The position numbers and the translations under genes were made by a program. The notes below the pieces were generated by a model. It was not told where the DNA came from. It searched no databases and was given only the letters and a program-made list of their open reading frames with translations. From assembly GCF_002368195.1 (NCBI RefSeq), contig NZ_AP018178.1, positions 3,430,791 through 3,494,790 of the forward strand: a stretch of DNA of 64,000 nucleotides, written 5' to 3'. This stretch comes from Calothrix sp. NIES-2100 (GTDB lineage: Bacteria; Cyanobacteriota; Cyanobacteriia; Cyanobacteriales; Nostocaceae). Positions 26,110 through 35,972 of this stretch are shown piece by piece. How positions within the stretch are numbered: the stretch's first letter is position 1; every line of letters starts with the position of its first letter.

Positions 26110-27549
26110 CTACCTTTTCCCTTTCTGGGGCAAATTTCGCGGCGGCGTTTCTCGTCCTTGATAAAATCGTCTCTCTAAATTGCCCAAGCCTAACCAAATT
26201 CCCCCACTCAGCAGAACTCCCAAGCTGCAAATCGCCACAGTTAACACAGATACCTGACTCTGAATCACCACCAATAAAGGAAGCAACGCCCAAATCACCG
26301 CTGTAACCACAGCTAATCCCAGCCGCAAGCGTTGTAAGTTCCGTAAAGCAGGGCGGCAGCTACCGCATTTTTCTGTGTGGGAATGATACCTATCTAGTAA
26401 TACTTCCTTAGGTAGCGCTGGTGACAAAGCCTCGCCTGGGAATGCCTCAACCTTATATTGATTAATCCAAGTATGCAACTGATAGACAAACAAATCAGCT
26501 TTGGTTGGCAAATAAAACGCTTTGTTAAAATTAGCACTACCGCCGAATTTTTCTAAATACCGTTCTTGATAATGTAGGAAAATCTGATCGTCTTCTAACA
26601 CATGATTTTGATTCAGGTGTGAGTACCAGCGTGGAGTCAGCTTAAGAAATAGCCCCGGTAATTTGGAGGAGAACTTGAAGGGAAAGCGGGCAAATAGCCG
26701 ACATTCGCCTTTGCGAGTCGGAGTTGCATAGACTACTGTCAGCGTTCTCCCAAATTGCTTAGAAGTCAAGTCATGCCACATTAATCCGGGTGCAATAAAG
26801 GTAGTATCTTGTCGCCCTAAAGTTCCTTTGCGGGGGCCTTCTGCCCAAGTACCTTTAAATCCCCATTTCCCAGATTCAACAACTTCTAATTCTACCGCAG
26901 ATACATTAGCGCGGTTACCGACGGTGCGGTGGTGGGTGTAAGGTATATGACTGGGATCGAGGACGTTTTCTATTAACGTTAGCGCATCATAAGGTATATC
27001 GCGAAATGTATTCAGACATACCCAGCCTTCAGAATCTTCTTCCAAAACATCAACAATGGGAACTTTGACTTGGGCTGCATTTTCTGCACGCCCTGCATAT
27101 ACAAACAACAGTCCTTGACGAACTGTGGTAGGTAGTGAATCTACACAAGCACGTTGGGAAACTTCAGCTTTTCCGCCTTCCCGTTGTTGGGGAATTACCT
27201 CGCATTTACCCGTTCCTGAAAAAGCCCAGCCATGATAAGGACATTCCAGCCAGCCGCTCTCATTAATTCTACCTTCGGAAAGTGGCGCTAAACGGTGTGG
27301 ACATTGGTCTGCAAAAGCGCGCCAAGTCTGGGCGTTTTTATCCCACCACAGCACAATATCGCGCTCTAGTAAAGTGAAGCGAGTAGGTTGTGATTTATCT
27401 AAATCTTCGATGTAATGTACAGGATACCAAACCTCCTGCAACTCAAACCGCTCTGGATCGCGTCCACCAGCAGGAAGCTCTTGTAATGCTTGAGTTTCAG
27501 ATGTTACGTTCAGAGAATCTTCCTCTGACTGTAAAACAGTGTTAGACAT
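26110..27549 (-). CDS. Rieske oxygenase of the PaO/Lls1/Tic55 family
   Basis: A 479-residue protein. The Rieske [2Fe-2S] ligands are Cys83/His85 in CPHRLAPLS and Cys103/His106 in CPYHGW. The mononuclear iron site is visible in NVLDPSHIPYTHH (His201, His206). A CGSC pair (Cys395, Cys398) near the C-terminus is the redox motif typical of the pheophorbide a oxygenase / lethal-leaf-spot / Tic55 group, followed by two membrane helices (about 410-460). Plant members open the chlorophyll macrocycle or hydroxylate its products; cyanobacterial substrates are less certain. It is divergent from the fibrillin-family gene at 27697. Confidence 0.88.
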   Translation of the reverse strand: MSNTVLQSEEDSLNVTSETQALQELPAGGRDPERFELQEVWYPVHYIEDLDKSQPTRFTLLERDIVLWWDKNAQTWRAFADQCPHRLAPLSEGRINESGWLECPYHGWAFSGTGKCEVIPQQREGGKAEVSQRACVDSLPTTVRQGLLFVYAGRAENAAQVKVPIVDVLEEDSEGWVCLNTFRDIPYDALTLIENVLDPSHIPYTHHRTVGNRANVSAVELEVVESGKWGFKGTWAEGPRKGTLGRQDTTFIAPGLMWHDLTSKQFGRTLTVVYATPTRKGECRLFARFPFKFSSKLPGLFLKLTPRWYSHLNQNHVLEDDQIFLHYQERYLEKFGGSANFNKAFYLPTKADLFVYQLHTWINQYKVEAFPGEALSPALPKEVLLDRYHSHTEKCGSCRPALRNLQRLRLGLAVVTAVIWALLPLLVVIQSQVSVLTVAICSLGVLLSGGIWLGLGNLERRFYQGRETPPRNLPQKGKR

Positions 27550-27696
27550 GGTGGGAGTTTCAAACTAAGATTTCATCATCTATACAAAATGTAACAATTT
27601 TTTCAGCGTGATGGTGGGGACGATAGGGGCTAGGGGCTAGGGACTTATTGTTAGCATTAGTTAGCTTTTTTGGATCGGACTGGTGAGGTACAGATC

Positions 27697-28497
27697 ATGG
27701 TAAGGGCACAACAATGTGAAGCTGCAAAACAAGATTTGCGTCAGGCGCTTGCTGCTGGTGGTGGAAATACCAAAGACAAACAAGTAATTGATGCTATTGA
27801 GAATCTGCAAGCCCTCAACCCAACGATCGCACCAACTCGTAGCGGTACTCTGCTAGATGGTAATTGGTTGTTGATTAGTGCGCCCAATTTCCCCGACGGA
27901 GAGCAACTGGCAGATGGTAGCTTTGCTTACACTCTTGGGCGTGTGGCTTTTGAGATGTTTCAACCAAAAGAACTGAAATTGTCCATTAAGCGAGTGCTAC
28001 AACCTGTGTTTTTGCTGGGCAATGGAGAAGAGCGTAGCCACGACATCATTGTGGAATTTACGACTATCGATCAGTCATTTCCTCAATTAGCTGGTATTAT
28101 TCGCACCATAGGCGTTTGTTCACCACTGGATGATACTGTGCTGCAAGTCCAGTTTACTGGAGGTACTTTAGCACCGCAAGAATCAACAAACATGGCCCAA
28201 TGGGAAGCGGTGTTTGCTAATCAACAACCACCTTCCGGGATAAGTTGGCAAGAAAAATTCAAGTCGGCTATTGTGCGGCTGATGTTTGGTTTGGTTCCTC
28301 CCCAAGGAATGAACTTAGAAACAGGGGAAGTTGCTTTTAGTATGAAGCGATGTCTGACGACAAGCCGCTTCTCTTCGAGACGCTCCGCGAACGCGTCTAC
28401 GCCTAAAGGTCGTCTATCAATTATCTATCTTGATGAGGAACTGCGCATCACCCGTGCGGAGAAGGGGACAGTCTTGGTATGTGAGCGGCAGTATTGA
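27697..28497 (+). CDS. PAP/fibrillin family protein with an in-frame repeat insertion
   Basis: About 266 residues. Family features are TRSGTLLDGNWLLISAPNFP near the N-terminus, FTTIDQSFPQLAGIIRT in the middle and the closing IIYLDEELRITRAEKGTVLV. Plastid relatives (plastoglobulins) bind lipids and carotenoids at thylakoids; a similar lipid-associated role is likely here. GAGG at 27685-27688 is eight bases from ATG 27697, so the TTG 27670 start is not used. A dispersed repeat at 28349-28403 adds about 18 residues (CLTTSRFSSRRSANASTP) just before the conserved C-terminal motif; this may disturb or simply lengthen a loop. Confidence 0.82.
   Translation: MVRAQQCEAAKQDLRQALAAGGGNTKDKQVIDAIENLQALNPTIAPTRSGTLLDGNWLLISAPNFPDGEQLADGSFAYTLGRVAFEMFQPKELKLSIKRVLQPVFLLGNGEERSHDIIVEFTTIDQSFPQLAGIIRTIGVCSPLDDTVLQVQFTGGTLAPQESTNMAQWEAVFANQQPPSGISWQEKFKSAIVRLMFGLVPPQGMNLETGEVAFSMKRCLTTSRFSSRRSANASTPKGRLSIIYLDEELRITRAEKGTVLVCERQY
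28349..28403. repeat. Dispersed repeat inside the fibrillin gene
   Basis: It shares GATGTCT-ACGACAAGCCGCT and CGCGTCTACGC with intergenic DNA at 62650-62682. It reads through in frame. Confidence 0.75.
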
Positions 28498-28620
28498 TAC
28501 TTATAATGAATTAAATACAGGGCGTAGTTTCGCGGAAAATCAGGCAAATACTCACAAAACTACGATAGTTTTCGCGCTGTTGTAGTTTTTAGCACGGCTG
28601 TTTGTAAACAAATTCATAAT

Positions 28621-28667
28621 TCTGGGAACACTAACTCTAGAAATTGTCAAGATTGAGTAGTAGGATA
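28621..28667 (+). promoter_or_regulatory. Hybrid-kinase leader, copy 1 (diverged)
   Basis: TCTGGGAACACTAA begins 44 bases before ATG 28668. The facing arms ACTAACTCT and AGATTGAGT pair only partly. This is the most diverged of the six leaders described in the findings. Confidence 0.5.
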
Positions 28668-31600
28668 ATGTCTCCAGTAATTATTCCCGGATACAAGGTC
28701 AGCCAAGAACTTTACAATGGTTCAAGAACCCTGGTTTATCGAGGGTATCGAGAAATTGATCGAACACCTGTAGTCATTAAACTGCTGAAAAATCCTTATC
28801 CCAGTTTCTCTGAACTGTTGCAGTTTCGCAATCAATACACCATTGCTCAAAACTTAGACATTCCGGGAATTGTCCGTTTCTTGGGCTTAGAACCATACCG
28901 CAACAGTTACGCTTTAGTAATGCAGGATTTTGGCGGTATTTCCTTGAAGCAATATGCCCAACAGCAATTACTTTCGGTGATAGAAATATTGGAAATCGCG
29001 TTACAACTGACAGATATTTTTCACGCTCTCTATCAAAATCGTGTAATTCACAAAGACATTAAACCTGCCAATATTCTGATTCATCCCGAAACTAAGCAAG
29101 TTAAGCTAATTGATTTTAGTATTGCTTCCCTACTCACCAAAGAAACCCAAGAAATTAGAAATCCCAATGGATTAGAAGGAACATTAGGCTATCTGTCGCC
29201 AGAACAAACAGGAAGAATGAATCGGGGTATTGACTACCGCAGTGACTTCTACTCGTTTGGTGTGACTCTTTATGAACTGCTAACTGGACAATTACCTTTC
29301 AATACCCACGAGCCGATGGAATTGGTACATTGTCATCTGGCGAAAATGCCAGATAAATTCACAAACGAAAAAATTCCCCAAGTCCTTGGAGATATTGTAC
29401 TGAAATTGATGGCGAAAAAGGCCGAAGAACGCTATCAGAGTGCTTTGGGACTGAAATTTGATTTAGAAAAATGCTTGGTGCAATTACGAGAAACAGGAAC
29501 AATTGCGCCTTTTAGCATCGGTGAAAGAGATCTCAGCGATCGCTTTATCATTCCCGAAAAATTGTATGGTAGAGAAAACGAAGTCCAAGAACTACTAAAC
29601 TCCTTTGAGCGGGTGGCGCTGGGAAACAGCGAACTGATGTTAGTTGCAGGGTTCTCTGGAATTGGTAAAACCGCTGTCGTCAACGAAATCCACAAACCGA
29701 TTGTCAGACAACGGGGATATTTTATCAAAGGCAAATTTGACCAATTTAATCGGAATATTCCCTTAAATGCCTTTGTGCAAGCCTTTCGCAACTTAATGGA
29801 ACAGATTTTAACCCAGAGCGATCGCCAAATTGCCCAATGGAAAGATAAAATCCTGGGCGAACTAGGTGAAAGCGGACAGGTAATCATCGAAGTTATTCCC
29901 GAATTAGAACTAATTATTGGTCAACAACCATCAGCACCAGAACTATCAGGAACTGCTGCCCAAAATAGATTTAATTTATTATTCTCAAAATTTATTCAAG
30001 TTTTTACAACTAAAGAGCATCCCTTAGTCATATTCTTAGATGATTTACAGTGGGCAGATGCGGCTTCTTTAAAACTTTTGCAATTATTAATAGCTGAAGC
30101 TCATCAGGGATATTTATTATTAATAGGAGCTTATAGAGATAATGAGGTATCACTAGCACATCCTTTAATATTGATATTGGATGAGATGAGCAAAAAGGGG
30201 GCAAAAATTCAGACAATTACCTTGCACCCATTAAGTCATTTAAAATTGAATCAGTTAGTAGCCGATACCCTGGCGTGCAGAGAAGAATTAGCCTTTCCCC
30301 TATCAAAATTGGTCTATCAAAAAACCCAAGGCAACCCATTTTTTAGTACACAATTTCTCAAAGCATTACACCAAGATGGGTTAATCGAGTTTACCTCGCC
30401 AACCCCTTACCAAGACGGGGCTACAGGCGGGTGGCAATGTGATATCGTTCGCATCAATCAGCAAGCCCTGACAGATGATGTAGTGGAATTCATGGCATGG
30501 CAATTACAAAAATTGCCAGAATCGACTCAAGAGATATTACAGTTAGCGGCTTGTATTGGCAATAAGTTTGATTTAAAGGCATTAGCAATCGTTTCTCAAC
30601 TGTCAGAGTTAGAAACTGCTGCTTGTTTGTGGAAGGCATTACAAGAAGGGTTAATTCTGCCCCAAAGTGAGGTTTATAAGTTTTATCAACAAGAGTCATT
30701 TGTAGACGAGGGACAACAAATCACAATTACATATAAATTTTTACACGATCGCGTCCAACAAGCCGCCTATTTCTTGATTCCAGATGATCAAAAACCAGCA
30801 ACACACCTGAAAATTGGGCAACTGCTACTCAAGAATACCAAAGCCACAGCACCAGAAGAAAACCTGCTGGAGATTGTCAATCAACTCAACATTGGCAAAT
30901 TTCTGATAATTGAGCGTTCACAGCAAATACAACTTGCTGGACTCAATCTTCAAGCTGGAAAAAAAGCCAGAGTTGCAACAGCTTACACCGCAGCTTTGGA
31001 GTATGCCACCACAGGTATTTATTTATTGAATTGTGGCACAGAAGATTCTGGTTGGGAAACACAGTATGACCTCACCTTAGCACTGTATGAACTAGCAACA
31101 GAAACCGCCTACTTGAGCGGGGATTTTTCCCAGATGGAGCAATTTGCAAATATTGTTCTCCCACAGGCAAAAACTTCCATTGACAAAATGAAAGTTTTTG
31201 CTGTGAAAATTCAAGCGGAAATTGCCCAAGCCAATAAGCTCCAAGCTGTGAAATTTGGATTAGAAGCTTTGGCACTAGTGGGAGTAACTTTACCCGAATC
31301 GCCCGATTCTTCAGATATTCAGCAAGCACTTATACAAACTGCAAGTTATCTAGAAGACAAGAATATTGCAGAGTTAATTAACTTACCTTTGATGATAGAT
31401 ATGGATAGGCTGGCCGCATCTAGGATGTTAAACAGTATTGGCACTGCTATCTATCAAGCTGTACCCGAAATGTTTCCATTGGTGATTTGCAAACTGGTTA
31501 ACTTATCAATCAACTACGGCAATTCAGTATTCTCTAGCTATGGTTACGCTTGTTACGGTATTCTTTTAAATGAAAAATTTCAAGATATAGAGTCGGCTTA

Positions 31601-34523
31601 TCAATTTAGCAAATTAGCCTTAAATTTATCAGAAACCTTTAATGCTCCTGAAATGAAAGCCTCGGCTTTTTTGGTGGCGGGATGTTCGACAATTTACGGC
31701 AAAGTACATATAAAAGAAACATTGCCAATTTTCTGGGAAAGCTATCAAAGCGGCTTAGAAAGTGGCAACTTAGAATTTGTGGGTTATGCTGCCGTCATGA
31801 AATGCCAAAACTCATATTTGGTCGGACAGGAATTAACTGTGTTGGCAAAAGAAATGGCAACCAGCAGTCATGTCTTAGAGCAATTCAAGCAAGAACATCT
31901 TGTATGTTTACTAGGCATTTTTCAACAAGTAGTTATCAACTTGTTAAATCCCTCGGCAGAGCCATGCAGTTTTCAGGGTAAAATCTGCGATGAAAAAACT
32001 TGTTTACTGCTGCTGAATAATGCTAACGATCGCACTGGGATTTTCCAGTTTTATTTTAACAAACTGATGCTGTGCTATCTGTTTGGCGAATCCGCAAAAG
32101 CCTGGGAAAATACACTGCTAGCCGCACAGTATTTAGATGCCACCCAAGGAACTTTATTAGCGCTAATGTTCCATTTCTATGATTCTTTGGCGCACTTAGC
32201 AATTTACTCATCGGTGCCAGACTCGCAACAAGAAGATATTTTAAGTCGAGTGGCAAACAACCAGCAAAAGCTCAAGCTGTGGGCGGATCATGCACCAATG
32301 AATTTTTTGCACAAATTTGATTTAGTCGAGGCAGAACGAGAGCGAGTACAAGGTAACAAAGCCCAAGCGATAGAATTTTACGATCGCGCGATCGTCGGCG
32401 CAAAACAAAACGAATACATCCAAGAAGAAGCGATCGCCAACGAACTCGCCGCTAAATTTTACCTCGATTGGGGCAAAGAGCGCATCGCTAAAGATTATTT
32501 AATTGCCGCCTACTACGGCTATGCCCGTTGGGGTGCAAAAGCCAAAGTTGCCGACTTGGAACAACGCTATCCCGAATTGTTAGCAACTATTCTCCAACAA
32601 TCTGCTACGGCATTCACGCCGACGGAAACTGTCTATGCCAATGAAAACCGATTGATCTCTCAAACTTCCACATCAGGAAGCAGCAGCAGTAGTGTATCCA
32701 CAGTTCTGGATTTGAGTGCAGTCCTCAAAGCCTCTCAAAACCTATCGAGCCAAATTCAACTTGACAAGCTGCTAACTGCTCTTTTAGAAATCGTCATCGC
32801 CACCGCAGGCGCAGATAAATGTGTGTTGATATTGCTCAATCACAATCAACTCCATATTGAAGCAGTAGCTCAGGTGGGAAAACCTCCGGTGGTTTTGCAG
32901 TCCATCCCGCTATCAGCAAGCGAAGATCTGCCTGTGAGTCTGGTTTACACTGTCAAACGCACTTTACAACCAATTGTGATCATCGATGCGACGGTGCATC
33001 CATCGCTGTTAGCAGAGCCTTACGTTTTACGGCAACAGCCTCAGAGTGTGCTGTGTACGCCGATTCTGCATCAAGGTAAACTGTTAGGTGTGCTGTATTT
33101 AGAGAACAATTTAGCGACGGGAGCATTTACGAGCGATCGCATTGAACTGCTGAATTTACTTTGCACTCAAGCCGCAATTTCCTTAGAAAATGCCCGACTT
33201 TATCAAAATTCCCAGAATTATGCAAAACAGTTGGCACAATCTTTAGCGAACTTACAGGAGAGTGAAATTCGCTTTCAAAATTTGGCGAATAATATTCCGG
33301 GTATGGTGTACCAATTTCGTCTGGCGGTTGATGGTTCAACTTCAACACCCTACGTGAGTTCCGGCTGTTTGGACTTGTATGAGTTAGAACCAGAGGCTGT
33401 AATGGCAGGAATACATAGCCTTTATGCTTTGCATCATCCTGATGATCACCCCACTTTAGCCCAAGCACTCGCCGACTCTGCCCAAAATCTGACACCATTT
33501 GTAGAAGAATGGCGGATTATCCTACCTTCAAAAAGCGTGAAATGGATTCAATCCGCTGCTCGTCCAACGCGACAAGCCGATGGCGTAACTGTATGGGATG
33601 GGGTAGTAATTGATATTAGCGATCGCAAACAAGCTGAAGTTGCCTTGCAGCAAAAATCATCTGAATTAGAACAGGCGTTGAACCAACTGCAAAACGCCCA
33701 ATTACAAATCGTCCAAAGCGAGAAAATGTCTGCATTGGGTAATCTGGTTGCTGGTGTAGCCCATGAAATGAATAACCCTCTGGGTTTTATTGCTGCTAGT
33801 CTCAAACAAGCTAAACCCACGATTGCTGATATTACCGAACACCTGAAACTCTATCAACAAACATACCAAAACAAGAGTGAGTCAATTATTGACCATGCAG
33901 AGTCAATTGATTTAGATTATACCTTGGAAGATGTACCCAAGATTATAGATGCAATGGTCGTCGCCTGCGACAGACTCAAAAATATTAGCACGAGTCTGCG
34001 CACTTTCTCCCGCGCAGATAAAGATTACAAAGTCCCGTTTAATATCCATCAAGGCATTGATAGCACAATTTTAATTCTCAAACATCGCCTGAAAGCTAAC
34101 GAACAACGTCCAGCGATTGAAGTTCTTAGCAAATACGGTGATTTACCTGCTGTTGAATGCTTTCCTGGACAATTAAACCAGGTTTTTATGAATATTTTGG
34201 CAAATGCCATTGATGCTGTAGAAGAAGCAAATCATGGGCGTAGTTATATGGAAATTCAAGCCCATCCCAATGTGATTAGAATTAAAACATCACTAGAATC
34301 TCAGCAAGTAAAAATTACCATTACTGATAATGGTATCGGCATGAGTGTAGCAGTCAAAGAAAAAGTATTTGACCATTTATTTACTACTAAAGGAGTAAAT
34401 AAAGGTACAGGATTAGGCTTGGCGATCGCCAAACAAATTGTAGAAGAAAAACATGGGGGAAAATTAAGTTGCAATTCTATTGAAGGTGAGGGTACTGAGT
34501 TTATCCTAGAAATTCCCCTATAA
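28668..34523 (+). CDS. HstK-type Ser/Thr kinase - AAA ATPase - GAF - PAS - histidine kinase, paralogue 1
   Basis: A 1951-residue cytoplasmic signalling protein. Order: Ser/Thr kinase (about 8-265; VVIKLLK, HKDIKPANIL with His128, DFS at 149), AAA/STAND ATPase (Walker A GFSGIGKT 328-335, Walker B FLDDLQW with Asp458), a long helical TPR-like region (about 720-1300), GAF (about 1360-1508), PAS (about 1530-1660), then HisKA with His1699 in AHEMNNP and HATPase with GKGTGLGLAIA near 1912. Relatives in Anabaena are called HstK. It alone in the array has the PAS domain. The ligand and the partner response regulator are unknown. ATG 28668 is preferred to TTG 28644, which lies inside the leader. Confidence 0.93.
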   Translation: MSPVIIPGYKVSQELYNGSRTLVYRGYREIDRTPVVIKLLKNPYPSFSELLQFRNQYTIAQNLDIPGIVRFLGLEPYRNSYALVMQDFGGISLKQYAQQQLLSVIEILEIALQLTDIFHALYQNRVIHKDIKPANILIHPETKQVKLIDFSIASLLTKETQEIRNPNGLEGTLGYLSPEQTGRMNRGIDYRSDFYSFGVTLYELLTGQLPFNTHEPMELVHCHLAKMPDKFTNEKIPQVLGDIVLKLMAKKAEERYQSALGLKFDLEKCLVQLRETGTIAPFSIGERDLSDRFIIPEKLYGRENEVQELLNSFERVALGNSELMLVAGFSGIGKTAVVNEIHKPIVRQRGYFIKGKFDQFNRNIPLNAFVQAFRNLMEQILTQSDRQIAQWKDKILGELGESGQVIIEVIPELELIIGQQPSAPELSGTAAQNRFNLLFSKFIQVFTTKEHPLVIFLDDLQWADAASLKLLQLLIAEAHQGYLLLIGAYRDNEVSLAHPLILILDEMSKKGAKIQTITLHPLSHLKLNQLVADTLACREELAFPLSKLVYQKTQGNPFFSTQFLKALHQDGLIEFTSPTPYQDGATGGWQCDIVRINQQALTDDVVEFMAWQLQKLPESTQEILQLAACIGNKFDLKALAIVSQLSELETAACLWKALQEGLILPQSEVYKFYQQESFVDEGQQITITYKFLHDRVQQAAYFLIPDDQKPATHLKIGQLLLKNTKATAPEENLLEIVNQLNIGKFLIIERSQQIQLAGLNLQAGKKARVATAYTAALEYATTGIYLLNCGTEDSGWETQYDLTLALYELATETAYLSGDFSQMEQFANIVLPQAKTSIDKMKVFAVKIQAEIAQANKLQAVKFGLEALALVGVTLPESPDSSDIQQALIQTASYLEDKNIAELINLPLMIDMDRLAASRMLNSIGTAIYQAVPEMFPLVICKLVNLSINYGNSVFSSYGYACYGILLNEKFQDIESAYQFSKLALNLSETFNAPEMKASAFLVAGCSTIYGKVHIKETLPIFWESYQSGLESGNLEFVGYAAVMKCQNSYLVGQELTVLAKEMATSSHVLEQFKQEHLVCLLGIFQQVVINLLNPSAEPCSFQGKICDEKTCLLLLNNANDRTGIFQFYFNKLMLCYLFGESAKAWENTLLAAQYLDATQGTLLALMFHFYDSLAHLAIYSSVPDSQQEDILSRVANNQQKLKLWADHAPMNFLHKFDLVEAERERVQGNKAQAIEFYDRAIVGAKQNEYIQEEAIANELAAKFYLDWGKERIAKDYLIAAYYGYARWGAKAKVADLEQRYPELLATILQQSATAFTPTETVYANENRLISQTSTSGSSSSSVSTVLDLSAVLKASQNLSSQIQLDKLLTALLEIVIATAGADKCVLILLNHNQLHIEAVAQVGKPPVVLQSIPLSASEDLPVSLVYTVKRTLQPIVIIDATVHPSLLAEPYVLRQQPQSVLCTPILHQGKLLGVLYLENNLATGAFTSDRIELLNLLCTQAAISLENARLYQNSQNYAKQLAQSLANLQESEIRFQNLANNIPGMVYQFRLAVDGSTSTPYVSSGCLDLYELEPEAVMAGIHSLYALHHPDDHPTLAQALADSAQNLTPFVEEWRIILPSKSVKWIQSAARPTRQADGVTVWDGVVIDISDRKQAEVALQQKSSELEQALNQLQNAQLQIVQSEKMSALGNLVAGVAHEMNNPLGFIAASLKQAKPTIADITEHLKLYQQTYQNKSESIIDHAESIDLDYTLEDVPKIIDAMVVACDRLKNISTSLRTFSRADKDYKVPFNIHQGIDSTILILKHRLKANEQRPAIEVLSKYGDLPAVECFPGQLNQVFMNILANAIDAVEEANHGRSYMEIQAHPNVIRIKTSLESQQVKITITDNGIGMSVAVKEKVFDHLFTTKGVNKGTGLGLAIAKQIVEEKHGGKLSCNSIEGEGTEFILEIPL

Positions 34524-34559
34524 ATAGTGTTGCTATTTCGTAAATCTCATCGCCTATCT

Positions 34560-34596
34560 GGGAACACTAAATCCAGCATTCTCAGGATTTAGTAGT
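34560..34596 (+). promoter_or_regulatory. Hybrid-kinase leader hairpin, copy 2 (pseudogene)
   Basis: GGGAACACTAAATCC, then loop AGCATTCTCA (34575-34584), then GGATTTAGT (34585-34593), then AGT and the ATG at 34597. The 9-bp stem is perfect. It is retained although the gene behind it is dead. Confidence 0.8.
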
Positions 34597-35898
34597 ATGG
34601 TTAGCACTCTTGTCAGTATTCCCGGATACTAAGTTAGGGAAGAACTCTACAACGGTTCTAGAACCCTAGTTTATCGAGCAGTACGAGAATCTGATCGACA
34701 ACCAGTGGTAATTAAACTGCTGAAAAATCCTTATCCCAGTTTCCACGAACTGGTACAATTTCGCAATCAATACAACATCGCCAAAAATCTTCACTATCCC
34801 TTAATCATCCAAATTTATAGCATAGAAGCTTATCATAATGCTTATATGTTGGTGATGGAAGCCTTTGGGGGGATTTCCTGCAAAGAGATGGGAGATATTG
34901 CGTCTTTAGAGGAGTTTTTACAAGTTGCGATCGCTTTATGCAACATCTTAGATATACTTTACCGCGATCGCCTACAAGTTATCAATCTACTTTCTTCCCA
35001 AGCTGCAATCTCCCTAGAAAATGCTCGACTTTATCAACAAGCCCAACAAGCTTTACAAGATTTACAACAGGCGCAATTACAAATTGTTCAAAGTGAGAAA
35101 ATGTCTGCTCTCGGTAACTTAGTTGCTGGGGTAGCCCATGAAATGAATAATCCTTTGGGTTTTATTGCTGCTAGTCTCAAACAAGCTAAACCCACCATTG
35201 CTGGTATTACCGAGCACCTAAAACTTTATCAAGAAAGCTTTACTAACAAGAGTGAGGAAATCACAGAACACGCCGAAGAGATTGACTTGGATTATACCTT
35301 AGAAGACTTGCCCAAGATAATTGATTCGATGACGATGGCGTGCGATCGCCTGAAAAATATTAGCACGAGTCTGCGCACCTTCTCACGGGCAGATAAAGAT
35401 TATAAAGTCCCGTTTAATATTCATCAAGGTATCGATAGTACAATTTTAATTCTCAAACATCGCCTCAAAGCTAATGAACAACGTCCTGGGATTGAAGTTA
35501 TCAGCAATTACGGTTATTTACCTGCAATTGAATGCTTCCCTGGACAATTAAATCAGGTATTTATGAACATCTTAGCCAATGCTATTGATGCTTTAGAAGA
35601 ACCAAATCATGGACGGAGTTATGCCGATATTCAAGCCAATCCCAATGTGATTATAATTAAAACATCACTAGAAGATAAACAAGTGAAAAATCCCATTACT
35701 GATAATGGTAAAGGCATGAATTAATCAGTAAAACAGCGGATTTTTGAGCAATTATTTACTACCAAAGGAGTCAGTAAAGGTACGGGATTAGGCTTGGCAA
35801 TAGCCAAACAAATTGTGGAAGAAAAGCATGGGGGAAAATTAAGTTGCAATTCTATTCTTGGTGAGGGAACTGAGTTTATTTTAGAAATTCCACTATAA
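34597..35898 (+). pseudogene. Collapsed hybrid-kinase paralogue (internal deletion plus two stops)
   Basis: It starts MVSTLVSIPGY and hits TAA at 34630-34632, where paralogues have CAA. Kinase sequence continues to ...LDILYRDR at about 34975 and then joins directly to LQVINLLSSQAAIS from the end of the GAF domain, so about 4.2 kb are missing relative to paralogues. The histidine kinase part follows, broken by TAA at 35722-35724 (GAA in relatives). The frame then stays open to TAA 35896-35898. The N-terminal part matches the gene at 41464 best; the frame is intact on both sides of the junction. A 339-residue piece from 34705 could still be translated, but it lacks kinase catalytic motifs. Confidence 0.92.
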
Positions 35899-35934
35899 AG
35901 AGTGTTGTTTTTTGGTAAATATATTCGCCTATCT

Positions 35935-35972
35935 GGGAACACTAATTCCAGTATGATTCAGGATTTAGTAGA
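35935..35972 (+). promoter_or_regulatory. Hybrid-kinase leader hairpin, copy 3
   Basis: GGGAACACTAATTCC, 11-base loop, GGATTTAGT (35961-35969), then AGA and ATG 35973. The stem has one mismatch. Confidence 0.75.

Noticed and set aside
34705..35724. 339-residue frame as a real short kinase gene
   Set aside because: It starts inside the kinase domain, lacks catalytic loop and DFG-equivalent, and ends at a premature stop before the G2 box; the conserved frame extends on both sides.
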